In this document: in pieces, positions 6,084-12,364 of the stretch | Position numbering within the stretch: position 1 is the stretch's first letter | Layout of the letters: each line of letters opens with the position of its first letter | Assembly: GCA_027490875.1 (NCBI GenBank) | Contig: JAIXXE010000079.1 | Coordinates: 1 to 12,364, forward strand | Direction of reading: 5' to 3' | Origin: Alphaproteobacteria bacterium | GTDB taxonomy: Bacteria; Pseudomonadota; Alphaproteobacteria; UBA2136; UBA6156 | Length of the DNA: 12,364 nt | Position numbers and translations under genes: made by a program | The notes under the pieces: generated by a model | Database searches by the model: none | The model's input: the letters and a program-made list of their open reading frames with translations, nothing else | What the model was told of the DNA's origin: nothing

Positions 6084-7391
6084 TTAACGAATCAACGGGC
6101 TCCACGCAGGGTCGGACGCATTCGTCGGCGTTGGCAACTCGCGCAGGTTGTAGCCCGTCAGGTCAATCGTCATGATGCGGGTGCGGTCGCTGCGGCTCTG
6201 CTGGCGGCTGAACACCAGCACGCGGCCATTGGGCGCCCAAGTGGGGCTGTCATCCATATAGCTGTCGGTCAGCAGGCGTTCTTCTTGGCCGTTGGGGTCA
6301 ATCACACCAATATGGAACACCCCGGCGCGCTGCACCACAAAGGCAATCAGGTCGCCGCGCGGGCTCCATGCGGGGGCGTAGTAGCGGCCTTCATTGTAGG
6401 TAAGCCTGCGGGCATTGGCGCCGTTACTATCCATAATGTAAAGTGCAGGTTGGCCACCACGGTCACTGTTAAAGACAATCTGTTTGCCGTCGGGGCTGTA
6501 GCTGGGCGAGGTATCGATGCCGCGCCAGAACGTCAGACGCTTGAGGGCCCGGCTCGTCATATCCATTTCATAGATTTCGGGGTTACCTTCGTGCCCTGCG
6601 GTCAAGGTCATCGCCACCTTGCTGCCTTGGGCATTAAAGCGCGGGGTACTGTTCAGGCCTTCAAAGTCGCCGATGATGGTCTGCTGGCCGGTGGGCATAT
6701 CCAGAAAGTACAACCGGGGCATCCCGTTGGCGTAGCTCATGTAAATAATCTTTTGCAATGTGGGGTTAAAGCGCGGGCTCATCACCAAGCTACTGCCATC
6801 GGTTAAGCACTGGTAGTTGGCCCCGTCTTGGTCCATCACGCACAGCTTGGTCTGGCGTTTGTTATCCAGCCCACGGCTCTCGCCAATATGCACCACGCGG
6901 GTGGCAAAATAGCCGTCCTCACCCGTAAGTTCCTTATAAATATCATCGCTGATGCGATGCGCCACATGGCGCCAGAATTGAGGATCGACCGTATAGCGCT
7001 TGCCGCCTAACTGCTGCTGGGTGTTTACGTCAAACAGGCGGTACTCTACTTTAAGCAAGCCATCTTCCAGCGCCACATTGCCGGTCACGAGGCCATCCAC
7101 ATTCAGCCCCTTCCAGTCGGTAAAGGCCACGCCGTCGCTGGCGATTTGAGCAGGCGTTTGCAAGTAGGCATTGGGGTTAACCAGCTTAAAGGGGGTGCTG
7201 TTGGCAAAGTTGTTGCGAATGACCCCCGCCAAGTCAGCCCCCATCCGGCCAGCCTCGGGCGAGGCCCCGTAAAAAGCGGGTACCGCGGTGGGTATTGGTG
7301 CCGCACCGGGCTGTGAAAGGTCAATCTGAACCCGTGCCTGTGCTGGCAAGGCCAACAGCAGCAATCCCAAAAAAGCAATCGTTTTAAGCAT
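6084..7391 (-). CDS. tolB: Tol-Pal system periplasmic beta-propeller protein TolB
   Basis: TolB is the periplasmic member of the Tol-Pal system. It binds Pal and links it to TolA/TolQR, keeping the outer membrane attached during constriction. With the start at 7391 the protein is 435 aa (E. coli about 430). It opens with a textbook signal peptide, MLKTIAFLGLLLLALPAQA (1-19). An N-terminal alpha/beta domain spans about 20-155. A beta-propeller follows from about 163, shown by repeated blades such as SPSYSPDGKQIVFNSDRGG, PAWSPRGDLIAFV and PTWAPNGRVLVFS. C184 and C195 lie close together in blade 1 and might pair. The frame stays open upstream to a TTG (7427) and an ATG (7418), but these would put 9-12 residues before the signal peptide. 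The ribosome site before 7391 is weak. No pal, tolA, tolQ or tolR lies next to it on this side; the upstream neighbour is the divergent usher-like gene. Confidence 0.95.
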   Translation of the reverse strand: MLKTIAFLGLLLLALPAQARVQIDLSQPGAAPIPTAVPAFYGASPEAGRMGADLAGVIRNNFANSTPFKLVNPNAYLQTPAQIASDGVAFTDWKGLNVDGLVTGNVALEDGLLKVEYRLFDVNTQQQLGGKRYTVDPQFWRHVAHRISDDIYKELTGEDGYFATRVVHIGESRGLDNKRQTKLCVMDQDGANYQCLTDGSSLVMSPRFNPTLQKIIYMSYANGMPRLYFLDMPTGQQTIIGDFEGLNSTPRFNAQGSKVAMTLTAGHEGNPEIYEMDMTSRALKRLTFWRGIDTSPSYSPDGKQIVFNSDRGGQPALYIMDSNGANARRLTYNEGRYYAPAWSPRGDLIAFVVQRAGVFHIGVIDPNGQEERLLTDSYMDDSPTWAPNGRVLVFSRQQSRSDRTRIMTIDLTGYNLRELPTPTNASDPAWSPLIR

Positions 7392-7477
7392 GGCCGTACC
7401 ATAAGCAAAAAAACCCATGCTCGCCAAGAGTCCTCTTCAATAAAACAGCCTTCATGTAAGGAATGCTGCTGCATCGG

Positions 7478-7513
7478 GGGGCGCTGCTGTTGCCGCATGA
7501 CGCAACAGCCCCC
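7478..7513. repeat. GC-rich hairpin just upstream of the usher-like gene
   Basis: GCTGTTGC (7486-7493) and GCAACAGC (7502-7509) form a perfect 8-bp stem with an 8-nt loop. GGGG (7478-7481) can add pairs with CCCC (7510-7513), with CGCT left as a bulge. The structure ends 14 nt before the ATG at 7528 and so would occupy the 5' leader of that mRNA. It could limit ribosome entry or stabilise the transcript. The rest of the 136-bp divergent gap (7392-7527) shows no promoter I would defend. Confidence 0.5.
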
Positions 7514-7527
7514 AAAGTGCCAAGGCG

Positions 7528-10500
7528 ATGCAAAACAACAACACCCAACGCAGGCTGGCGGTGCTGTGGCACAGGCCACGCTGGTTGGCGTGTTGGGTGC
7601 TGTGGTTGGGGTTGTTAATGGCTACGCAAGGGCAAGCACAAGCCTTGCAACCCATGCAGGTTGCCCCAAGCCTACCCAGCCTGCAAACCATGGCCAGCAC
7701 CAGCCCAACCCAGCAGGAGCCCTTGGCACGCGCCATCGCCAGTCGCCTCCAAGCCATGGCTGCCAGCAGCCCAAGCATTTCCACAACCTTAACGGCCTTG
7801 CAGCCCATGCGCGCTGTAACCTCCACTCTGCCTGTTACTTTGGTGGCATTGGCCCCTGCCACACAGCCCGCCAGCAGTACCCTGTTGGCGATGGCCCCTG
7901 CCCAGCGCCCTGCCCGCGTTACTTTGGTCGCATTGGCCCCTGCTACCCCGGTAACTGCTGCCGCCTTGGTGGCGATGGCCCCGCCTTCCCGCACAGCCCC
8001 CGTTATGCTGGCCCGCATGGTACCTGCTAGGGGCAAAGGCACTGAGGGGCCTTTGCTCGCTGCCAGCACGGTCTCGGGTGTGATTGGCCCTGTAGCAGCC
8101 CTGTTTGGGCAAGACCCAACCGGCCGCACCATGGCACTGGCTGGTACGGGTATAGAGCGCGGAGGGTTTAGGGTCATCGAGCGCCCTTATGGCGAAGAAG
8201 TCTTCCTCGATTTAATGGCCAACCGGACCCAATACAACCGTGGTTTTGTGGCCTACCGCAGCAGCGACGGTACGGTATGGTTGCCGCTGAACGACATGAT
8301 CAACTCGCTTGGTCTGGGCCTAAAAGTCGACCTTGCCAACCAGCGCATTGGGGGGTGGGTCAGCAACAGTCAATTTCCTTTCGAAGTTAACTTGGCCAAT
8401 GGCTCATTCCGCAGTGGCAATGCCACCAACGCCCTGCCCCAGCGGGCCATCGCCAAAACGGGCAACGAGCTTTACGTAACGCCTGCCACGCTTGCCAGCT
8501 GGCTTGGCGGTGAAGCCAAGGTCGACCTCGCCGAACTGCAGTTTGCATTGACCACCAAAGACCCTCTCCCCGCCGAAGTGGCCCAGGCCCGTGCCAACCT
8601 CTGGCGTAGCCGCGCAGCCGACCCCGCCACGCCGCAGGCCTTGGCCAGCCGCATCGCTTACCGCCTGTACACCATGCCGCAGCTGCGCCTGGAAGGCGGC
8701 GTACAGGTTGCCAGAGCCCCCGATGGCAGCTGGCAGAGCAACCAATCGCTGGCGCTGGGGGCTGAAGGAAACCTGCTCTATGGCGTTGGCAGCCTGTCGC
8801 TCGGTCTTAATCGCACGGTGGATGGCCAACTAAGCCTTACAGGCGGTAACTTTCGTTTAAGCCGTCAGGAAAACGACGCCATTCTCTTTGCCGACTGGCT
8901 TGGCCCATGGGCGGCCACACGCGCCGAAGCCGGCGATATTCAGGCCACCGCCCTACCCTTGGGTGGCCTCGGGACAAGCGGACGCGGCGTACGGCTCAAC
9001 AACATCCCCGCTGGCCAGATTGCCGACCCTGAACGGTTTGTTCTAAGCGGCGATGCACCGGCGGGCTGGGATGTGGAAGTGTACCAGAATGCTTCGTTGT
9101 TGGCGTTTCAGCGCGTCGGCGACAGTGGCCGTTACGAGTTCAAGGCCCTGCCTCTGCGCAACGGTATCAATGTGTTCAGAATCGTAAGGTACGGCCCACG
9201 GGGCGAGCAGGATGAACAGGAAGCCCGCTACAACCTCGGCGACAGCCTGCTGTCGCAGGGTCAAATCACCTACGATGTGTCGCTCTATCAGCCAGGCGCC
9301 AAAACGCTGGGGGCATTGTTCGATCAGAACCCATCCGACCAGGGGCTAACCCTTACCCAACGCTATGCCTATGGCTTAACGCCTAACCTAACCTTAACGG
9401 CGGGCAACTACCTAAGCAGCAATCTGGGCGCGCATAATAGTTCAACCCCTCGTAGTGACGATACCCCAGCACTGCAAGGGCTAAGCGCGGGCCTGCGCGC
9501 CACTATGGGCGAAACCTTTTTGCAGGCCGATACCTCGCTCAACAGCCAAGGTAACCAAAGCTTGCAAAGTTCGCTGCGTCGTACCTTGCCGGGCGACGTC
9601 AACGCACGCTTGGCTTTTGGGGCAAACTGGAACCAGCAAGACATGAACGACCAAACCGTTCTGCGTACCTACAGCGCCGAACTGGGCCGACTCTTTCGGG
9701 CCAAGTCGTTTACCACCGATCAAAGCATTCAGTACGACCTTACCCAGTATAGCAACCGTGACGATAGAAACACCCTATCCCTCCGCAGTGGTTTGAATGC
9801 CAGACGCTTTAGCCTTAGCAACGAGGTTGCCGCCAGCACACCCAACCTTGGGGGCCCGCTCCAGTTGGCGGGCTCGGTACAGGCTAGCGCCAATCTGGGC
9901 AACATCACCAGTGCCCGACTTGGCCTTACCTACGATGAAAACACACCGGATTGGGTGCGTAGCGTAACCTTTGGAACCCAAAACCGCCTGACCGACCGAC
10001 TTAATCTTAATGTTGGCGCCCGCCACCAGCTGGATACCGAATCAACGCAAATGAATGCCGACCTTCGCTACCAGATGGAAAATCTATCGCTGGGGCTTAC
10101 CGCCCAAGTGGCCGACGATGGCAACGCCAGCATTGGGCTTAACCTTGGAACGGCGTTGATACCCACGCGCGAGGGCTGGCAGGCGGTAAACCCTCAACGT
10201 CAGGTAGGCTTAGCCGTTGCCGAAATTCTTGCTTTCATCGATACCAACGGCAACGGGACGCGCGATGCTGGCGAACCACCCGTGGTTGGGGTTGGCATCA
10301 CCAACCCCATGCGCGCCAGCATCGAGCGCACCAACGCACAGGGCTTGGCCATCTTGGCCGACTTACCCGCCAACCAGTCCATCCGCCTGCAGCTGGATGA
10401 ACAAACGCTGCCCAATATCTACCTAAAGCCAACCCGCACCCAGTTTTTGGTGCAAGGCAGTGTTGGCTCGGTCGGAGAGTTCATGCTGCCCTTCGAGCAA

Positions 10501-10791
10501 CTGGGTGAGGCCAGCGGTCAGCTCTTTCAGGGCAGCCGTACCGGCGCGCGCCAGCCGATTGGGCAGGCTAACCTAGAGCTGGTTGCCACCAACGGGGCCA
10601 TTGTGGCACGCACCCGCACCGCCGCCGATGGCTTCTTTGCCTTAGGGCCGGTACCGCTGGGGAGCTACCAAATCAGGCTGACTCCCTCAGAAATTGAACG
10701 CACAGGCTTAAGCCTAGTCCCTGTTTTGGTTGAGTTTAATCACCAATCACCCTTGCAGGAAGACCTGACACTGGAGGTAGTGCCCAAATAA
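7528..10791 (+). CDS. Usher-like outer membrane protein with repeat-rich N-terminal extension, 1087 aa
   Basis: The order of regions matches a fimbrial usher, the outer-membrane barrel that assembles and exports pilin subunits. A long signal peptide (about 1-38, ending QGQAQA) is followed by a Pro/Ala-rich extension (40-200) with 14-residue repeats. An N-terminal domain (about 205-345) has the segment VWLPLNDMINSLGL. Beta-strands resembling barrel part 1 span about 375-480. A plug-like beta domain lies at about 485-568 (GDAPAGWDVEVYQNASLLAF, then LPLRNGINVFRIVRYGPRG). Many alternating strands resembling barrel part 2 span about 575-878. Two C-terminal beta domains follow, about 893-985 and 990-1087. 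The first begins FIDTNGNGTRDAGE (903-916), a calcium-loop motif typical of SdrD/CNA-B-like folds. The mature chain has no cysteine. Classical ushers are about 800-850 aa, and the extra length is mainly the N-terminal extension. The AAGG before the ATG is a poor ribosome site. Two DUF4402-like genes follow on the same strand. The usher assignment rests on architecture, not a recognised signature; a generic barrel with carboxypeptidase-regulatory-like domains is the alternative. Confidence 0.7.
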   Translation: MQNNNTQRRLAVLWHRPRWLACWVLWLGLLMATQGQAQALQPMQVAPSLPSLQTMASTSPTQQEPLARAIASRLQAMAASSPSISTTLTALQPMRAVTSTLPVTLVALAPATQPASSTLLAMAPAQRPARVTLVALAPATPVTAAALVAMAPPSRTAPVMLARMVPARGKGTEGPLLAASTVSGVIGPVAALFGQDPTGRTMALAGTGIERGGFRVIERPYGEEVFLDLMANRTQYNRGFVAYRSSDGTVWLPLNDMINSLGLGLKVDLANQRIGGWVSNSQFPFEVNLANGSFRSGNATNALPQRAIAKTGNELYVTPATLASWLGGEAKVDLAELQFALTTKDPLPAEVAQARANLWRSRAADPATPQALASRIAYRLYTMPQLRLEGGVQVARAPDGSWQSNQSLALGAEGNLLYGVGSLSLGLNRTVDGQLSLTGGNFRLSRQENDAILFADWLGPWAATRAEAGDIQATALPLGGLGTSGRGVRLNNIPAGQIADPERFVLSGDAPAGWDVEVYQNASLLAFQRVGDSGRYEFKALPLRNGINVFRIVRYGPRGEQDEQEARYNLGDSLLSQGQITYDVSLYQPGAKTLGALFDQNPSDQGLTLTQRYAYGLTPNLTLTAGNYLSSNLGAHNSSTPRSDDTPALQGLSAGLRATMGETFLQADTSLNSQGNQSLQSSLRRTLPGDVNARLAFGANWNQQDMNDQTVLRTYSAELGRLFRAKSFTTDQSIQYDLTQYSNRDDRNTLSLRSGLNARRFSLSNEVAASTPNLGGPLQLAGSVQASANLGNITSARLGLTYDENTPDWVRSVTFGTQNRLTDRLNLNVGARHQLDTESTQMNADLRYQMENLSLGLTAQVADDGNASIGLNLGTALIPTREGWQAVNPQRQVGLAVAEILAFIDTNGNGTRDAGEPPVVGVGITNPMRASIERTNAQGLAILADLPANQSIRLQLDEQTLPNIYLKPTRTQFLVQGSVGSVGEFMLPFEQLGEASGQLFQGSRTGARQPIGQANLELVATNGAIVARTRTAADGFFALGPVPLGSYQIRLTPSEIERTGLSLVPVLVEFNHQSPLQEDLTLEVVPK
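7834..8043 (+). repeat. Five tandem 42-bp (14-residue) degenerate repeats
   Basis: Residues 103-172 of the usher-like protein split exactly into five 14-residue units: VTLVALAPATQPAS, STLLAMAPAQRPAR, VTLVALAPATPVTA, AALVAMAPPSRTAP, VMLARMVPARGKGT. Units 1 and 3 are close at DNA level too (GTTACTTTGGT, then GCATTGGCCCCTGC in both). The consensus is roughly x-T/A-L-V-A-L/M-A-P followed by six variable residues. The units upstream (about 72-100) look like older, decayed copies. A structural linker or stalk is the simplest reading. Confidence 0.8.
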
Positions 10792-10937
10792 CACAGGGTG
10801 TTGCCCAAACCCCTAATCATCCCACTCCAACCCTTAAAAAAAGCTAGACGGTCCCAAATTTTCAAGCAAACCTGTCATTAACACTCGCGCCCCACCTCAT
10901 AGGTAATGAGTAAGCGCATAACAAGGAGACAAAAGAA
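10792..10937 (+). other. Gap between usher-like gene and first pilin-like gene
   Basis: This 146-bp gap holds the ribosome site of the next gene and a small hairpin at its left edge (AACAC-AGG-GTGTT, 10790-10802). No U-run follows that hairpin, so it does not look like a terminator. There is an A-run near 10835 but no promoter pair I can defend. The first DUF4402-like gene may be co-transcribed with the usher-like gene or have a non-consensus promoter. Confidence 0.35.
10923..10928 (+). promoter_or_regulatory. Ribosome binding site of the first DUF4402-like gene
   Basis: AAGGAG lies 9 nt before the ATG at 10938, a strong Shine-Dalgarno. It selects the start MVRMKHN over the internal ATG at 10947. 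The second paralogue has no equivalent. Confidence 0.75.
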
Positions 10938-11588
10938 ATGGTACGCATGAAGCATAACCTTAACAAAACATACCTTGGTCTAGGCAGCCTTGTGCTTGCC
11001 TCTGCAATCGGTAGCACTGCCTTGGCGCAAAGTGCAGTGGTCGACTCTGCCGACATTGAAATTGAAGCCCAGTTTCGTCGGGTTCTGACCCTTACCGCTC
11101 CAGCCAACCTGGATTTCACCACCGGTGCCGATAACCTCATCGACTTCACCTCGGCGGTTGATAACACCGACTTTGTGCGTCTTGCCACTGATAATTCGAT
11201 TAGCTTCAACGCGACCTCAGACTTTACCGGCGCCCCTACGGGTGATGCTGGGCAAGTAACAGTGAATGGTGAACCGGGTGAAGGGATTGCAATTCGTTGC
11301 ACCGCTACCACCACTATGGCCCTTACAACCGATTCTCTCGAAACCTTACCGGTTTCGGCGATTGTGATTGATGTGGGTGTGGGTGGCGCGAACTGGGCTG
11401 GTTCAGATTTAACCTGTGCGGGCCTAACAACTGGTGATGCCAGTTTGGCGCACACCTTGCCTGGCGGTGGAAGTACCGATATTCATATTGGTGCCCAGAT
11501 TGACGGTGACACCGGCATGGTTGGGGGCACCTACAGCACCAACACCGCTGGTGGTACCCACCTAACGGTACGCGTGCAGTATCCTTAA
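10938..11588 (+). CDS. DUF4402-like secreted pilin-like protein, copy 1, 216 aa
   Basis: This is a small secreted beta-rich protein. The signal peptide runs to about residue 30 (SAIGSTALA, then QS). The mature chain starts with the alternating segment ADIEIEAQFRRVLTLTAP (38-55), continues with short strands, and ends GGTYSTNTAGGTHLTVRVQYP-like, the closing strand typical of DUF4402 proteins. Two cysteines, C121 (AIRC) and C160 (LTC), are conserved in the second copy and probably pair in the periplasm. Such proteins are often encoded near chaperone-usher genes and are thought to be fibre subunits. That role is inferred here from the usher-like gene 146 bp upstream. A strong terminator begins 19 bp after the stop. 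Confidence 0.8.
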   Translation: MVRMKHNLNKTYLGLGSLVLASAIGSTALAQSAVVDSADIEIEAQFRRVLTLTAPANLDFTTGADNLIDFTSAVDNTDFVRLATDNSISFNATSDFTGAPTGDAGQVTVNGEPGEGIAIRCTATTTMALTTDSLETLPVSAIVIDVGVGGANWAGSDLTCAGLTTGDASLAHTLPGGGSTDIHIGAQIDGDTGMVGGTYSTNTAGGTHLTVRVQYP

Positions 11589-11635
11589 CCGTTGCTAACC
11601 TTACATGCAGGGCCCTAGGCCCTGTTTTGTTTTTC
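11568..11635 (+). repeat. 68-bp perfect direct repeat, copy 1
   Basis: This block is identical base for base to 12286-12353. It covers the last six codons and stop of the DUF4402-like gene, the 3' untranslated segment and the complete terminator. The coding sequence just upstream differs between the copies, so identity rises sharply at this boundary. Confidence 0.95.
11608..11635 (+). terminator. Rho-independent terminator after DUF4402-like copy 1
   Basis: CAGGGCC (11608-11614) and GGCCCTG (11618-11624) form a 7-bp GC-rich stem with a 3-nt loop CTA, followed by TTTTGTTTTTC. This is a strong intrinsic terminator. It ends only 14 bp before the ATG of the second copy. Confidence 0.88.
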
Positions 11636-11649
11636 AGTTACTATGCTTT

Positions 11650-12306
11650 ATGATGAAGCATAATCTACACAAAGCTTGCCTTGGTCTAGGTACGCTTGTG
11701 CTTGCTTCTGCAATAGGGAACTCTGCCTGGGCGCAAAGTACGCCAGTCGATTCTGCCGACATTGAAATTGAAGCCCAGTTTCGTCGGGTTCTAACCCTGA
11801 CCGCCCCAGCCAACCTAGATTTTACCACCGGTGCCGACAATATGATCGATTTCACAGTTGACCTGGATTCTAACGATTGGGTACGCCTTGCTACGAACAA
11901 CACGATTACCTTTAATGCTAGCTCAGACTTCTCTGGTGCCCCAACACCTGCTGTTGGATCCGTAACCGTGAACGGTGAGCCCGGTGAAAATATCGCAATT
12001 CGCTGTTCGAGAAACGCCGACCTGGCGCTAACGACCAGCCCTCTGGCCATTTTATCTGTAGCAGTCATTGTGATTGATTTAGGCGCCGCTGGTGCCGACT
12101 GGGCCGGTTCCGACCTAGTCTGTGACGGGCTCAACCCCGCAGATGCCAGCCTTGCCCATACCTTGCCAACGGGAGGAGGCACCCCTGGCAGTACCATCAT
12201 CCGTATCGGTGCCCAAATTGATGGAGCTGCGGCCATGCTTGGTGGTACCTATACCACCGACACGCCAGGTGGTACCAGCCTGGTTGTACGCGTGCAGTAT
12301 CCTTAA
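11650..12306 (+). CDS. DUF4402-like secreted pilin-like protein, copy 2, 218 aa
   Basis: This is a paralogue of the preceding gene, similar along its whole length. The signal peptide ends SAWA-QS. The mature start VDSADIEIEAQFRRVLTLTAP is almost identical, and the same two cysteines (AIRC, LVC) and the same VRVQYP end are present. Four extra residues lie near the C-terminus (TGGGTPGS region). A 41-bp stretch (11752-11792) is identical to copy 1 (11046-11086), while the middle of the gene has diverged at both silent and coding sites. Two adjacent ATGs (11650, 11653) could start it; copy 1 aligns from the second. Neither has a Shine-Dalgarno. The frame stays open back to an ATG at 11605, but that codon lies before the terminator stem and would add residues encoded by the hairpin. 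Role as for copy 1: a candidate fibre subunit. Confidence 0.8.
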   Translation: MMKHNLHKACLGLGTLVLASAIGNSAWAQSTPVDSADIEIEAQFRRVLTLTAPANLDFTTGADNMIDFTVDLDSNDWVRLATNNTITFNASSDFSGAPTPAVGSVTVNGEPGENIAIRCSRNADLALTTSPLAILSVAVIVIDLGAAGADWAGSDLVCDGLNPADASLAHTLPTGGGTPGSTIIRIGAQIDGAAAMLGGTYTTDTPGGTSLVVRVQYP

Positions 12307-12353
12307 CCGTTGCTAACCTTACATGCAGGGCCCTAGGCCCTGTTTTGTTTTTC
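12286..12353 (+). repeat. 68-bp perfect direct repeat, copy 2
   Basis: Identical to 11568-11635, covering the last codons, stop and terminator of the second paralogue. Identity ends right after the U-run. Confidence 0.95.
12326..12353 (+). terminator. Rho-independent terminator after DUF4402-like copy 2
   Basis: The same CAGGGCC-CTA-GGCCCTG hairpin and TTTTGTTTTTC tail as after copy 1, 19 bp past the stop. Only 11 bp of the window follow (GGGTAATGCTA). Confidence 0.88.
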
Positions 12354-12364
12354 GGGTAATGCTA

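Noticed and set aside
7392..7427. TTG or ATG starts at 7427/7418 for tolB
   Set aside because: They would add 9-12 residues ahead of a complete, typical signal peptide that begins at 7391.
7497..8030. 177-aa plus-strand ORF in another frame over the usher gene start
   Set aside because: It ends inside the repeat array, while the overlapping 1087-aa frame continues with coherent domains and a signal peptide.
7834..8043. CRISPR-like array
   Set aside because: The 42-bp units are degenerate, in frame, directly abutting without spacers and inside a long coding sequence.
7452..8177. 241-aa minus-strand ORF with AGANATKVT-type repeats
   Set aside because: Its repeats are the antisense image of the 42-bp repeats in the usher-like gene. 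It also overruns the divergent gap, and no signal peptide or ribosome site supports it.
10790..10802. Small hairpin AACAC-AGG-GTGTT at the usher-like gene stop as a terminator
   Set aside because: The stem is only 5 bp, is A/C-rich and is followed by GCCCAAACCCC with no U-run.
11605..11649. ATG at 11605 as start of the second DUF4402-like gene
   Set aside because: The added residues would be encoded by the terminator hairpin, with no ribosome site upstream. Homology to copy 1 begins at 11653.

Overview
The window reads as chromosomal DNA of a Gram-negative proteobacterium. The alaS and tolB protein sequences look most like alphaproteobacterial versions, but I cannot place the organism more finely from sequence alone. 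Coding density is high. There are no RNA genes, CRISPR arrays, insertion sequences or integrase-type genes that I can see.

Layout, left to right. (1) 1-556: a small unrecognised minus-strand gene (132 aa) with its own terminator and an unusually symmetric promoter region. (2) 557-1879: a minus-strand exported protein (440 aa) of unknown function with a long Pro/Ala-rich tail. (3) 2028-4688: alaS, minus strand, complete. (4) 4770-5378: a plus-strand YfbR/HDDC2-type HD-domain nucleotidase, divergent from alaS. (5) 5426-6019: a minus-strand orotate phosphoribosyltransferase-like gene converging on the HD gene, with a strong bidirectional hairpin between them. (6) 6084-7391: tolB, minus strand, just upstream of the phosphoribosyltransferase gene and probably co-directional with it. 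(7) 7528 to the window end: an accessory plus-strand locus. It encodes a 1087-aa exported protein whose domain order matches a fimbrial usher (N-terminal domain, barrel part 1, plug, barrel part 2, two C-terminal beta domains) with an extra repeat-rich N-terminal extension. Two tandem DUF4402-like, pilin-like secreted paralogues follow.

The most interesting part is the last 4.8 kb. An usher-like outer membrane protein followed by duplicated small secreted beta-rich proteins suggests a surface-fibre export system. No periplasmic chaperone is visible inside the window; it would have to lie downstream or be absent. The two paralogues end in a perfectly identical 68-bp block holding the last codons, the stop and a strong terminator. 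The second paralogue starts only about 14 bp after the first terminator and has no Shine-Dalgarno sequence. The array may continue beyond the window.

The rest is mostly housekeeping: translation (alaS), nucleotide metabolism (HD nucleotidase, phosphoribosyltransferase) and envelope integrity (tolB). All function calls are from reading protein sequence by eye; no database search was run.
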